In this document: positions 16,841 through 25,546 of the stretch, piece by piece
Layout: each line of letters begins with the position of its first letter
Position numbering within the stretch: the first letter of the stretch is position 1
Assembly (NCBI GenBank): GCA_006226775.1
Contig: SBGD01000102.1
Coordinates: 1-64,000 of the forward strand
Origin: Paracoccaceae bacterium
GTDB taxonomy: Bacteria; Pseudomonadota; Alphaproteobacteria; Rhodobacterales; Rhodobacteraceae
Direction: 5' to 3'
DNA: 64,000 nt
Position numbers and translations under genes: made by a program
The notes under the pieces: model-generated
Seen by the model: only the letters and a program-made list of their open reading frames with translations
What the model was told of the DNA's origin: nothing
Database searches by the model: none

Positions 16841-17746
16841 TCAGGCCTGTGCGGCCAGCGCGCGCAGCCGGGCGGCCAGCGCGTCCGAGAACCGCCGTCC
16901 CAGCGTGGTGCCGAAACTGCCCGCCCGCCGGACGATGCCGACCTGCCGCCGGAAGGCAAAGCCCTGCAGGCGGAATTGCGCCAGCGCGCGGGACTCGGGC
17001 ATCTGCAGCGACAGCGCCGGGCTGAGCGAGACATAGCGGGTATCGGCCAGGAAGTGGCGCATCAGCGGGTCGGCATTGGTGGTCACCTTGACCCGCGGCG
17101 GATGGGTCAGGGTCGAGACGTAATAGGCCTCGAGCGCGGCGCGCGCGGGCTCTTCGGGGTCGGGCACGATCCATTCGCTGTCGCGACAATCCTCGGGGGC
17201 GATGGTGCGCCCGGCGAAGGGATGATCGGGCGAGCAGATGCCGAGGAACTCGTCGGCAAAAAGCTGGGCGACATCGAACAGCGTGTCGCGCATCTCGTTG
17301 TTGGCCATGCCGAGGTAGAACTCGATCCGGTTGGCCAGCAGCGCCCGGCGCAGGTTGTGGCCGTGATCGGTGATCACCTTGAACTGGACGTTGGGAAAAT
17401 CGCTGTCGAGGGCGCGAATGGTCTCGCTCACCACGCCGACAAAGGCGGCACCGACGCCGATCGCCACCGTGCCGGAGGAGCCGGAGGCGACCGAGGCGAT
17501 CTCGGCCGTGCTTTCGGAGAGGTCATGCAGCATGCGCCGGGCGTGCGGCTCCAGCGTCAGGGCCAGCGCGGTCGGGCGCACCCCGCGCGGCAGACGGTGA
17601 AACAGGGTGACGCCGTAGAATTCCTCCAGCGCGCCGATGCTCTTGCTCAGCGCCGGCTGGCTGATGTTGAGCTTGCGCGAGGCTTCCAGCAGGCTCGCGC
17701 TTTCCAGGACGGCGATGAAGTGGCGGTACTGGCGCAGGTTGATCAT
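16841..17746 (-). CDS. LysR family transcriptional regulator
   Basis: A 301-residue regulator with the standard winged helix at residues 1-62 (MINLRQYRHFIAVLESASLLEASRKLNISQPALSKSIGALEE) followed by a two-lobe effector domain. It is divergent from the sugar ABC-importer operon beginning at 17849, with 102 bases between the start codons, the typical arrangement for a LysR protein that controls its neighbour and itself. The effector is presumably the imported sulfated sugar or a breakdown product. I could not define a convincing T-N11-A box in the short intergenic space. Confidence 0.92.
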   Translation of the reverse strand: MINLRQYRHFIAVLESASLLEASRKLNISQPALSKSIGALEEFYGVTLFHRLPRGVRPTALALTLEPHARRMLHDLSESTAEIASVASGSSGTVAIGVGAAFVGVVSETIRALDSDFPNVQFKVITDHGHNLRRALLANRIEFYLGMANNEMRDTLFDVAQLFADEFLGICSPDHPFAGRTIAPEDCRDSEWIVPDPEEPARAALEAYYVSTLTHPPRVKVTTNADPLMRHFLADTRYVSLSPALSLQMPESRALAQFRLQGFAFRRQVGIVRRAGSFGTTLGRRFSDALAARLRALAAQA

Positions 17747-17848
17747 CGCGGCACTGGTATAACAGAAGGCTTCAGCAATCCAGATAAAAGAAGTTTGTAG
17801 TTGTACCTTTGCGCCAGCATGATGCAGCCAGTTTCAAGGGAGGACACC

Positions 17849-19192
17849 ATGAACACCAGGTTTGGCACTCTGCGCGCGCTGCCGCTGGCCGTCGCCGCGT
17901 CACTTGCCCTATGGGGCGGCGCGGCCCCGGCCCAGACGCAGGAACCGATCAATATCGTCATCAACCAGTCGCCCTGGCTTGAAGGCTTTGCCAATGTCGT
18001 CGACCTCTACCAGCAGCAGACCGGCAACTCGGTCACGCTGGACGTCAACCCCTATGCCGGCAGCCTGGAAAAGCAGCGCAATGCCGTGCGCGCGGGCGAA
18101 AGCGAATACGACATCCTGATCGTCAACGGCATCTTCTATCCCGAGATGTACGAGGGCGGTTTCCTTGAGCCGCTGACCGATATCGACCCGGACTTCACCC
18201 TCGACCCGCAGGTCTATACCTTCGACGATACCCTCTGGTACGACAGCGAGACCAAGACGGTGAACGCCGAGACCGGCGACCTGCTGACCATCCCGGTCAA
18301 TCCCAACATCACCATGATGTTCTATCGCGCCGACCTTTACGAAAAGCACGGGCTGGAGAAGCCCGAGACATGGGACGAACTGCTGGCCAATGCCAAGGCC
18401 ATCCAGGAGGCCGAGGGCATCGTCGGCATGAAGCAGCGCGCCGCGCGGGCGACGATCTCGATCAGCTGGGATTACTGGCCCTATCTCAACAGCTTTGGCG
18501 GCTCGCTCTTCCGCGATGAAAGTGGCGGCGATTTCTTCGTCACGCTCAACAGCCCCGAGGCGCTGGAGGCGCTGAAGATGTACCTCAAGATCGCCGAGGA
18601 GGTGGGCCCGCCCAACCCCGCCTCGATGGATCAGGCGACGCTGATCCAGTATATCGTCACCGGCCAGGCGGCGCATGCGGTGCTGCCGGTGGCGGCGCAG
18701 TCGCAGATGGACGATCCCAACAAGTCCGCCGTGGTGGGCAAGATCGGCTACATGAACCTGCCGCATGCGCCGGGCCACGAGAGCGCGCCGGCCATCGGTC
18801 ACTGGCTGGGCGGGGTGCCCAGGAACCTGCCCGACGCCAACAAGCAGGCGGCGGTGGCCTTCCTCGACTGGTTCCAGCAGCCCGAAACCCAGATCGCCTA
18901 TGCCGAGATGGGCGGCTCGCCGGTGAGTGCCGCGGCCTATGAGGGCGCCTTTGCCGAGAAGCCCGAGAACCGCTACATGATCGCCATGCGCGACGCGCTG
19001 CCCACCGCGCGGCGGATGTGGACCATCCCCGAGGGCGCCGAGATCGTGGCCGTCACCGAGGTCGGCCTCAACCGCGCCGTCGCGGGCGAGATCGGGCCGG
19101 TCGAGGCGCTGAACTCCATGGCCGCCGAGATCGAGAAGATCATGCAGGATGCAGGCTTCGAGACTGGACGCCTGCCTGACCTGGCGGACTAA
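17849..19192 (+). CDS. ABC transporter sugar-binding protein
   Basis: A 447-residue family 1 (maltose-binding-like) periplasmic protein. The signal peptide is clear (TLRALPLAVAASLALWGGAAPAQTQ, cleavage near residue 28). The mature protein has the cluster features NPYAGSLEKQRNAVRAGESEYDILIVNG, GLEKPETWDELLANAKAI and a C-terminal WFQQPETQIAYAEMGGSPVS. The ATG at 17849 is preceded by AAGGGAGGA. It is the first gene of the operon binding protein - permease - permease - DUF4432 - sulfatase - ATPase. A stem-loop follows it, which would favour higher expression than the permeases. Its ligand is probably a sugar or sulfated sugar. Confidence 0.92.
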   Translation: MNTRFGTLRALPLAVAASLALWGGAAPAQTQEPINIVINQSPWLEGFANVVDLYQQQTGNSVTLDVNPYAGSLEKQRNAVRAGESEYDILIVNGIFYPEMYEGGFLEPLTDIDPDFTLDPQVYTFDDTLWYDSETKTVNAETGDLLTIPVNPNITMMFYRADLYEKHGLEKPETWDELLANAKAIQEAEGIVGMKQRAARATISISWDYWPYLNSFGGSLFRDESGGDFFVTLNSPEALEALKMYLKIAEEVGPPNPASMDQATLIQYIVTGQAAHAVLPVAAQSQMDDPNKSAVVGKIGYMNLPHAPGHESAPAIGHWLGGVPRNLPDANKQAAVAFLDWFQQPETQIAYAEMGGSPVSAAAYEGAFAEKPENRYMIAMRDALPTARRMWTIPEGAEIVAVTEVGLNRAVAGEIGPVEALNSMAAEIEKIMQDAGFETGRLPDLAD

Positions 19193-19220
19193 CGGCGCCA
19201 GACGTCCACGATAATCCAAC

Positions 19221-19244
19221 GGGCCGCCCGTAGCGGCGGCCCGG
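19221..19244 (+). terminator. Intercistronic stem-loop after the binding-protein gene
   Basis: CGGGCCGCC (19221-19229) pairs perfectly with GGCGGCCCG (19236-19244) across a six-base loop. With no T-run it is likely a stabilising hairpin or partial terminator, as found after other binding-protein genes of ABC operons. Confidence 0.55.
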
Positions 19245-19292
19245 ACGCAACCGGCCTGCGCCCCGGCGCGGCCCCCAGACCCCGGGCATCCC

Positions 19293-20171
19293 ATGGCAAT
19301 GGTTCAAGCCAGCCGGCCGGTCAGGTTCCTGACCGTTCTTCCGGCGCTTCTCTTTCTGGTCCTTCTGTCGATGCTGCCGCTGGCCAACCTGCTGGCACTG
19401 AGCTTTGCCAAGGTCACATGGGCCGAGGGCAGCGCCCGGTGGGACTGGGTCGGGCTGGCCAATTACCGCGCGCTGGCCGATGACGCGCTGTTCGAGGCGG
19501 GCATCCTCAACACCCTGATCCTGGTGGTCAGCGCCACCACCTTGCAGGTGGGCATCGGCCTCGGGCTGGCGCTGATCTGCTCGAGGCTGGGGCGCAGCGC
19601 GCGGGCCTATCGCACGCTGTTTCTGCTGCCGATCCTCATTCCCGGCATCATCATCGGCGCGATCTGGAAGCTGATGTACAACGTGCAGTTCGGCATCATC
19701 AACCAGGCGCTCGCCCTCGTCGGGCTGGGGCCGGTCGATTGGCTGGGGTCGTCCTCGCTGGCGCTGGCCTCGGTGATCGCGGTCGATGTCTGGCACTGGA
19801 CGCCGTTCTCCTTCCTGCTGCTGCTGGCGGCGGTCGAGGCGCTGCCCAAGGATGTCTTCGAAGCCGCCCAGATCGACGGGGCAGGGGCCTGGCGCACATT
19901 TCGGCGCATCACCCTGCCGCTGTTGTGGCCGGCGATCTTCACCACCTTCATCTTCCGCGCGATCATCGCCTTCAAGGTCTTCGACGAGGTCTACCTGCTG
20001 ACCGGCGGCGGCCCCGGCACCTCGACCCAGGTGATCAGCTTCACCATCTACCAGCGCTTTTTCGTGCAGGACAGCGCGGGTTACGGCGCGGCGATGTCGG
20101 TCTTCGTGATGTTCCTCGTCGCGGTGGTGATCGGCGTCGCGATGACCCGCCAGAAGGCGCGCACCCGATGA
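19293..20171 (+). CDS. ABC sugar transporter permease (MalF-like)
   Basis: A 292-residue inner-membrane protein with six membrane segments. The cytoplasmic coupling (EAA) loop is at about 188-205: DVFEAAQIDGAGAWRTFRRITLPLL, which docks on the ATPase encoded at the end of the operon. Length and topology are those of MalF/UgpA-type subunits. A second ATG six bases inside is equally possible. It overlaps the next permease gene by four bases. Confidence 0.93.
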   Translation: MAMVQASRPVRFLTVLPALLFLVLLSMLPLANLLALSFAKVTWAEGSARWDWVGLANYRALADDALFEAGILNTLILVVSATTLQVGIGLGLALICSRLGRSARAYRTLFLLPILIPGIIIGAIWKLMYNVQFGIINQALALVGLGPVDWLGSSSLALASVIAVDVWHWTPFSFLLLLAAVEALPKDVFEAAQIDGAGAWRTFRRITLPLLWPAIFTTFIFRAIIAFKVFDEVYLLTGGGPGTSTQVISFTIYQRFFVQDSAGYGAAMSVFVMFLVAVVIGVAMTRQKARTR

Positions 20172-21016
20172 GCGCCGTGACCCGCCGCATCGCCGCCCGC
20201 CGCGCGGTCACGCTGCTGCTGCATGGCGCGCTGGCGCTGGCCGCGGTGCTGACGCTGGGGCCTTTCCTGTGGATCGCGCTGGCCTCGCTGAAGACGCAGA
20301 TCGCGCTGCTGATGGGCAATCTCGCCTTCACGCCGGTCACGATGAACTATGCCGAGGTGCTGTTCGGCAATACCTCGACCTTCAGCACCAATTTCCTGAA
20401 TTCGGTCATTGTCGCTTCGGTCAGCACGGCGATTGCCCTGACCGTGGGCTTTTTGGCGGGCTATTCGCTGCTTCGGATGCGCTGGTCGCGGGCGGTGGTG
20501 AACATCTTCCTGCTCTGGACCGTGGTCTTCAACCTGGTGCCGCCGGTGACTTTGGCAGGGGCATGGTACGAGGTCTTCCGCATGGTCGGCCTGACCAATT
20601 CGCTGACCGCGCTGATCCTCGCCCATACCACGTTGCACCTGCCGATGGCGTTGTGGCTGCTGTCGTCCTTCCTGCGCGAGATTCCGCGCGAGCTGGAGGA
20701 AGCGGCGGTGGTCGATGGCGCGGGGTTCGTGCGGCTGATGCGGCGGGTGGTGGTGCCGATCATGATGCCGGGGCTGGTCTCGACCGGCATCCTGATCTTC
20801 ATCTTCTCGTGGAACGAGTTTCCCGTCGCGCTGGCGCTGACCAACAACCATTCGGCCACGGTGCCGGTGGGGATTGCCAAGTTCGCCCAGGAAAACGAGA
20901 TCAAGTATACCCAGATGGCCGCCGCCTCGGTGCTTTCGGCCATTCCCGCGCTTCTGGTGCTGATCTTCTGCCAGCGCTTCATCGTCAAGGGGCTGACGGC
21001 GGGGGCGGTGAAATGA
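20168..21016 (+). CDS. ABC sugar transporter permease (MalG-like)
   Basis: A 282-residue partner permease with six membrane segments and the EAA loop ELEEAAVVDGAGFVRLMRRVVVPIMMPG near 176-203. The N-terminal SLKTQIALLMGNLAFTP and the C-terminal CQRFIVKGLTAGAVK are typical of MalG/UgpE-type subunits. It overlaps both neighbours by four bases, so the genes are translationally coupled. Confidence 0.93.
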   Translation: MSAVTRRIAARRAVTLLLHGALALAAVLTLGPFLWIALASLKTQIALLMGNLAFTPVTMNYAEVLFGNTSTFSTNFLNSVIVASVSTAIALTVGFLAGYSLLRMRWSRAVVNIFLLWTVVFNLVPPVTLAGAWYEVFRMVGLTNSLTALILAHTTLHLPMALWLLSSFLREIPRELEEAAVVDGAGFVRLMRRVVVPIMMPGLVSTGILIFIFSWNEFPVALALTNNHSATVPVGIAKFAQENEIKYTQMAAASVLSAIPALLVLIFCQRFIVKGLTAGAVK

Positions 21017-22062
21017 GCCCGTCTTTGCAAGAGTTGCGCCGCCGCCACGCCAGCCTCGACGCCTATGCCGGGACGCGGCTGGTGACGCTTGAGGATGGCG
21101 CGGGCCGGGGTCTGCGGGTGATCGAGATGCGCTCGGGCGGCGGGCTGGAGGCCGAGATCGTCGTGGATCGCACCTTCGACATCGGGCGGCTGGCGCTGCA
21201 TGGCGAGACCCTGTCGTGGCACACGCCCGGCGGCGATCGGCACCCGGCGCTGATCGATCCGCATGGCGAGGGCGGGCAGGGCTATCTGCGCGGGTTGTCG
21301 GGGTTTCTCTCGACCTGCGGCTTCGACCACATCCGCCAGCCCGAGACCGCCGCCGCCGAGGGCCTGCCGCTGCATCCCACGCCGCAGATCGCCTATCCGC
21401 TGCATGGGTCGGGCGCGCATCAGCCGGCGACGCTGACCGGGCACGGGCTTTGCGAGGCGAGTGCCGCGCCCTACCTCTGGTGCGAGGGGCAGGTGGTGCA
21501 GGCGATGACCTTCCGCGGCGCGCTGCGCCTGACCCGGCGGATCGAGATGCCGCTGGGCGGGACCGTGCTGCGCCTTCGCGACCGGATCGACAATATCGGG
21601 CCGCATCCGGCGCCCTCGATGATGCTCTACCATTTCAACCTCGGCTATCCGCTGGTCGATGCCGAGAGCCGCTTCGAGGTCTCGCCCGCCGAGCAGGTCT
21701 GGCAGAGCGTGCCGCATGATGCGGGCGCGCGCTTCGGGCCGATCACCGACACCCATGTCTCGGAGATCTCGGTCCACCGCCCCGCCACGCCGGGCCGGGC
21801 GCGGGCCCGCCTGAGCAACCCGGCGCGCGGGCTGGACCTGACCATCGGCTTCGACACCGCCACGCTGCCCGGCCTGCAACTGCTGCGCCTGCGCGGGGCG
21901 GGGTATCGCATGGCCGGGATCGAGCCTTGCACCACCACCGAACGCACGCGCCAAGCCGCGCGGGCGGCCGGTGACCTGCCCTTCCTTCAGCCCGGCGAGG
22001 CGCGCGATTTCGCGCTGGATATCTCGCTGGGCGCCAAGCCCCCGCTGCCTGAGAAAGACTGA
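21013..22062 (+). CDS. DUF4432 aldose 1-epimerase-like protein
   Basis: A 349-residue protein of the galactose-mutarotase (beta-sandwich) superfamily, DUF4432 branch. Visible elements are VVDRTFDIGRLALHGETLSWHTP near 51-75, GGQGYLRGLSGFLSTCGFDH near 90-110, GHGLCEASAAP near 146, MMLYHFNLGYPLVDAES near 199-215 and the terminal GYRMAGIEPCTTTE near 299. It probably epimerises or otherwise handles the sugar released in this pathway. It has no signal peptide, so it is cytosolic. It overlaps the permease gene by four bases and is followed after one base by the sulfatase gene. Confidence 0.85.
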   Translation: MSPSLQELRRRHASLDAYAGTRLVTLEDGAGRGLRVIEMRSGGGLEAEIVVDRTFDIGRLALHGETLSWHTPGGDRHPALIDPHGEGGQGYLRGLSGFLSTCGFDHIRQPETAAAEGLPLHPTPQIAYPLHGSGAHQPATLTGHGLCEASAAPYLWCEGQVVQAMTFRGALRLTRRIEMPLGGTVLRLRDRIDNIGPHPAPSMMLYHFNLGYPLVDAESRFEVSPAEQVWQSVPHDAGARFGPITDTHVSEISVHRPATPGRARARLSNPARGLDLTIGFDTATLPGLQLLRLRGAGYRMAGIEPCTTTERTRQAARAAGDLPFLQPGEARDFALDISLGAKPPLPEKD

Positions 22063-22063
22063 C

Positions 22064-23593
22064 ATGCGTGCGATCTTCGTTCTTTTCGACACCCTGAACC
22101 GGCATTGCCTGGAACCCTATGGCGGCACCGACGTGCCGACGCCGAACTTCAACCGCCTTGCCGCGCGCTCGGTGCGGTTCGACCGGCACTATGTCGGCTC
22201 GCTGCCCTGCATGCCCGCGCGGCGCGACCTGCAGACCGGGCGGCTGAACTTCCTGCACCGCAGCTGGGGGCCGCTGGAGCCCTTCGACGTGGCGATGCCC
22301 AGGATCCTCAAGGCCGCGGGCGTCTACAGCCACATGGTGACCGACCATTACCACTATCTCGAGACCGGCGGCGCGGGGTATCTCAACACCTACAGCAGCT
22401 TCGAGGCGGTGCGCGGGCAGGAGGGCGATCGCTGGAAGGCCGACCTTGCCCCGCCGCTGGAGGACTGGCGCGAGAAATACCACCCGGCGCAGTTCAGCGC
22501 TGTGCCGGGCGACATGCGCTATCACAACATGGTCAACCGCGCCGAGGTGCGCGCGGAGACGGATTTCACCTCGGTCCAGTGTTTCGACCTCGGCTGCGAG
22601 TTCCTCGACCGCAACAGCGGCGCCGACAACTGGTTCCTGCAGATCGAGACCTTCGACCCGCATGAGCCGTTTCATGCGCCCGAGCGTCACCGGGAAGGTT
22701 TTGCCACCGATTGGAACGGGCCGGTGCGCGACTGGCCGCCCTATGCACGCGTGACCGAGGCGGAGGGCGAGGCCGAGGAGATGCGCGCCAACTACAAGGC
22801 GCTGCTGGCCCATTGCGACGAGCAATTGGGCCGCCTGCTCGACAAGATGGACGCGCTGGAGATCTGGGACGACACGATGCTGATTGTCTCGACCGATCAT
22901 GGCTACCTGACCGGCGAACATGGCTGGTGGGCCAAGAACCGGATGCCCGCCTACCAGGAGATCGCGCATATCCCGCTGTTCATCCACCATCCCGACCATG
23001 CAGACCACGCCGGCACCGCGCGCACCGCGCTGAGCCAGACGCCCGACCTGATGCCGACCCTCCTCGAGGCCTTTGGCTGCGCCATCCCCGAGACGGTGCG
23101 GGGCCGGTCGCTTTTGCCCGCGCTGGCCGATCCCGAAGAGCCGGGGCACGAGGCGGTGATCTTCGGCTATTTCGGCGGCGCGGTGAATGTCACCGACGGG
23201 CGGCACGTCTATTTCCGCTATCCGCCGGACCTGCTGACGCAGGAGCTCTATCAATACACCCTGATGCCCAGCCACATGCTGGTGCCCTTCGGCAAGGACG
23301 AGCTTGCGGGCGCCACGCTGAGCCATGATCTGCCCTTTGCCGTGGGCTACCCGGTGCTGCGCGTGCCGGTCATTCCAAGCTCGGCCTGGTATCGCTCGCA
23401 CGGGCCGGCGGTGATGGAGCCCAGCGGTTCGCTGCTCTATGACATCGCCGGGGACCCGGCGCAGGAGAGCCCGCTGGACGACCCGGCGCAGGAGGCGCGC
23501 ATGGTGGCGTTGCTGCGCGCCGGGTTGCGCCAGGGCGATGCGCCGTCTGAGGCCTTTGCCCGGCTGGGCCTGTCCGAAACCGAGGAGGCCTGA
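22064..23593 (+). CDS. Sulfatase, cytosolic type-I (formylglycine) enzyme
   Basis: A 509-residue alkaline-phosphatase-superfamily sulfatase. The metal-binding start is VLFDTLNRHCLEPYGG (about 6-21), and the modification motif C-x-P-x-R is at Cys49-Met-Pro-Ala-Arg53 (SLPCMPARRDLQTGR), the cysteine that becomes formylglycine. Later parts include QIETFDPHEPFHAPE, STDHGYLTGEHGWWAKNRMPAYQEIAHIPLFIHHP (metal and active-site residues) and LMPTLLEAFG. It starts directly in the catalytic fold with no signal peptide, so it should act on a sulfate ester after import. A formylglycine-generating enzyme is not encoded in this window and must come from elsewhere. It lies inside a sugar ABC-importer operon, three bases before the ATPase gene. 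Confidence 0.9.
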   Translation: MRAIFVLFDTLNRHCLEPYGGTDVPTPNFNRLAARSVRFDRHYVGSLPCMPARRDLQTGRLNFLHRSWGPLEPFDVAMPRILKAAGVYSHMVTDHYHYLETGGAGYLNTYSSFEAVRGQEGDRWKADLAPPLEDWREKYHPAQFSAVPGDMRYHNMVNRAEVRAETDFTSVQCFDLGCEFLDRNSGADNWFLQIETFDPHEPFHAPERHREGFATDWNGPVRDWPPYARVTEAEGEAEEMRANYKALLAHCDEQLGRLLDKMDALEIWDDTMLIVSTDHGYLTGEHGWWAKNRMPAYQEIAHIPLFIHHPDHADHAGTARTALSQTPDLMPTLLEAFGCAIPETVRGRSLLPALADPEEPGHEAVIFGYFGGAVNVTDGRHVYFRYPPDLLTQELYQYTLMPSHMLVPFGKDELAGATLSHDLPFAVGYPVLRVPVIPSSAWYRSHGPAVMEPSGSLLYDIAGDPAQESPLDDPAQEARMVALLRAGLRQGDAPSEAFARLGLSETEEA

Positions 23594-23595
23594 CC

Positions 23596-24645
23596 ATGGC
23601 GCGCGTGACCATCCACAACCTTCGCAAGGCCTTCGGCGCGGTCGAGGTGCTGCACGGCTTCGACATCGACATCGCCGATGGCGAGTTCATCGCGGTGCTG
23701 GGTGAAAGCGGCTGCGGCAAATCCACCTTCCTGCGCATCGTCGCGGGTCTGGAGGAGGCGACTTCCGGCGTGATCGAGATCGACGGGCGCGACGTCACCC
23801 ACCTGACCCCGAAAGAGCGCGACATCGCCATGGTGTTCCAGACCTACGCGCTTTACCCGCATATGTCGGTGCGCGAGAATATCGAGTTTCCGCTGGAGGT
23901 GCTGGGGCTGACCTGCGAGGCGCGCAAGCAGCGCTCGGACGAGGCGGCGGCGCTTTTGAACCTGGTGCCCTATCTCGACCGCAAGCCGCGCGATCTCTCT
24001 GGCGGGCAGCGCCAGCGGGTGTCCATGGCGCGGGCCATCGTGCGCGAGCCCAAGGTGTTCCTGTTCGACGAGCCGCTGTCGAACCTCGATGCCAAGCTGC
24101 GGGTGCAGATGCGCGGCGAAATCCGGCGGTTGCAGCAGCGCCTGGGCGTGACGGCGATCTATGTCACCCATGACCAGATCGAGGCGCTGACCATGGCCGA
24201 CCGGGTGATGCTGCTCAACCAAGGGCGGATCGAGCAGGTCGCCGCTCCGCTCGACCTCTACGACCGCCCGGCGAGCCTGTTTGCCGCCGCCTTCATCGGC
24301 AGCCCGCCGATGAACCTGGTCGAGGCGGAGCCCTTGGGGCCGGGGCGCCTCGCGGCACTTGGCGCCGAGTTCGAGGTGCCGCAGGGGGTCACGCGGCCGG
24401 TGGTGCTGGGCTTTCGGCCCGAACACGTCCGGTTCGAGGCCCCGGGCGCGGGGCAGATCGACGCCACGGTGGACAGCGCCGAGAACACCGGCGACAGGCT
24501 GATCGTGTCGGCGCTGGCGGCGGGTCAAAGCCTCAACGTCAGCGTCGCCGAACGCCACAGCCTGCGGGTCGGCGATGGCGTGGCGCTTTCGGTGGCGGCG
24601 GAGCACCTGCACCTGTTCGACCGCGAGACCGGCCTGCGGCTCTGA
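23596..24645 (+). CDS. ABC transporter ATP-binding protein (UgpC/MalK type)
   Basis: A 349-residue ATPase. Walker A GESGCGKST is at residues 36-44, the Q-loop in VFQTYALYPHMSV near 81-93, the signature LSGGQRQRVSMARA near 134-147, Walker B VFLFDEPLSNLDA near 152-165 and the H-loop VTHDQIEAL near 190. A C-terminal TOBE/MalK regulatory domain follows. It energises the two permeases at 19293-21016. Placing the ATPase last, after the sulfatase, ties uptake and desulfation to one transcript. Confidence 0.94.
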   Translation: MARVTIHNLRKAFGAVEVLHGFDIDIADGEFIAVLGESGCGKSTFLRIVAGLEEATSGVIEIDGRDVTHLTPKERDIAMVFQTYALYPHMSVRENIEFPLEVLGLTCEARKQRSDEAAALLNLVPYLDRKPRDLSGGQRQRVSMARAIVREPKVFLFDEPLSNLDAKLRVQMRGEIRRLQQRLGVTAIYVTHDQIEALTMADRVMLLNQGRIEQVAAPLDLYDRPASLFAAAFIGSPPMNLVEAEPLGPGRLAALGAEFEVPQGVTRPVVLGFRPEHVRFEAPGAGQIDATVDSAENTGDRLIVSALAAGQSLNVSVAERHSLRVGDGVALSVAAEHLHLFDRETGLRL

Positions 24646-24727
24646 CCGTCGCGCCGTCAACCAACGGAAATCCCATGGTTTTTCCGGGGGCCTGAAAAAG
24701 GCTCCTGCGCGGTGCATCTTTCGTCCT

Positions 24728-24757
24728 TGCAATTAATCAATCACCTAATTAATTAAT
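24728..24757. promoter_or_regulatory. A/T-rich operator-like motif upstream of nicE
   Basis: TGCAATTAATCAAT (24728-24741) matches at 13 of 14 positions a motif on the opposite strand at 28950-28963, before the importer operon. A second A/T palindrome, TAATTAATTAAT, lies at 24746-24757. In this very GC-rich sequence such motifs stand out. They are the likely binding sites of the TetR protein at 28153-28800. Confidence 0.5.
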
Positions 24758-24786
24758 CCCTGACAGAAGCAACAGGGGCCAGAATC

Positions 24787-25536
24787 ATGAAACCCATCCG
24801 GATCGGGCAGATCGTGCCCTCCTCGAACGTCACGATGGAAACCGAAATCCCGGCCTTGCTGCGGGCGCGCGAAAGCGTGGCGCCCGAGCGGTTCACCTTT
24901 CACTCGTCGCGGATGCGGATGAAGAAGGTCACGCGCGAAGAGCTGGCCGCGATGGATGCCGACAGCGACCGCTGCGCGCTGGAACTCTCGGACGCGGCGG
25001 TCGACGTGATGGGTTACGCCTGTCTCGTGGCGATCATGTCGATGGGGCACGGCTATCACCGCACCTCGCAGGCGCGCCTGCGCGGTGTCACCGCCGGGAA
25101 CGGCGCCGACACGCCGGTGGTGACCTCCGCCGGGGCGCTGGTCGAAGGCATCAAGGCGATCGGCGCGAAAAAGGTCGCGGTGGTCGCGCCCTACATGAAG
25201 CCGCTGACCGAGATGGTGGTGGACTACATCCGCAACGAGGGCATCGAGGTGGTGACCTGGCGGGCGCTGGAGATCTCCGACAACCTTGCCGTGGCAGCGC
25301 ATGATCCGATGAACCTGCCGGGGATTGTTGCCGGGATGGAAACAGACGGGGTCGATGCGGTGGTGCTTTCGGCCTGTGTGCAGATGCCGTCCCTGCCCGC
25401 GGTTTCGAGGGTCGAGGCGCAGGTCGGCAAGCCGGTGCTGACCGCCGCCATCGCCACCACCTGGCAGATGCTGAAAGAGCTGGGTCTCGACACCCGCGTG
25501 CCAGGCGGCGGCACGCTCTTGTCGGGCGCGTACTGA
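24787..25536 (+). CDS. nicE: Maleate isomerase
   Basis: A 249-residue member of the Asp/Glu racemase superfamily, maleate cis-trans isomerase branch. It converts maleate to fumarate, the last step of nicotinate breakdown by the Nic route. The two catalytic cysteines fit the family positions: Cys79 in MGYACLVAIMS and Cys197 in VVLSACVQMPS. The N-terminal IGQIVPSSNVTMETEIP is the substrate-binding loop. It is the first of four consecutive genes (nicE-nicD-nicX-nicF) carrying 2,5-dihydroxypyridine to fumarate. The upstream A/T-rich motif suggests TetR control. Confidence 0.9.
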   Translation: MKPIRIGQIVPSSNVTMETEIPALLRARESVAPERFTFHSSRMRMKKVTREELAAMDADSDRCALELSDAAVDVMGYACLVAIMSMGHGYHRTSQARLRGVTAGNGADTPVVTSAGALVEGIKAIGAKKVAVVAPYMKPLTEMVVDYIRNEGIEVVTWRALEISDNLAVAAHDPMNLPGIVAGMETDGVDAVVLSACVQMPSLPAVSRVEAQVGKPVLTAAIATTWQMLKELGLDTRVPGGGTLLSGAY

Positions 25537-25546
25537 GGAGGCCGAG

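Noticed and set aside
17747-17848. A LysR box between lysR and the sugar-importer operon
   Set aside because: A GAAG-G-CTTC symmetry is visible, but there is no convincing T-N11-A motif or repeated copy, so no operator is claimed.
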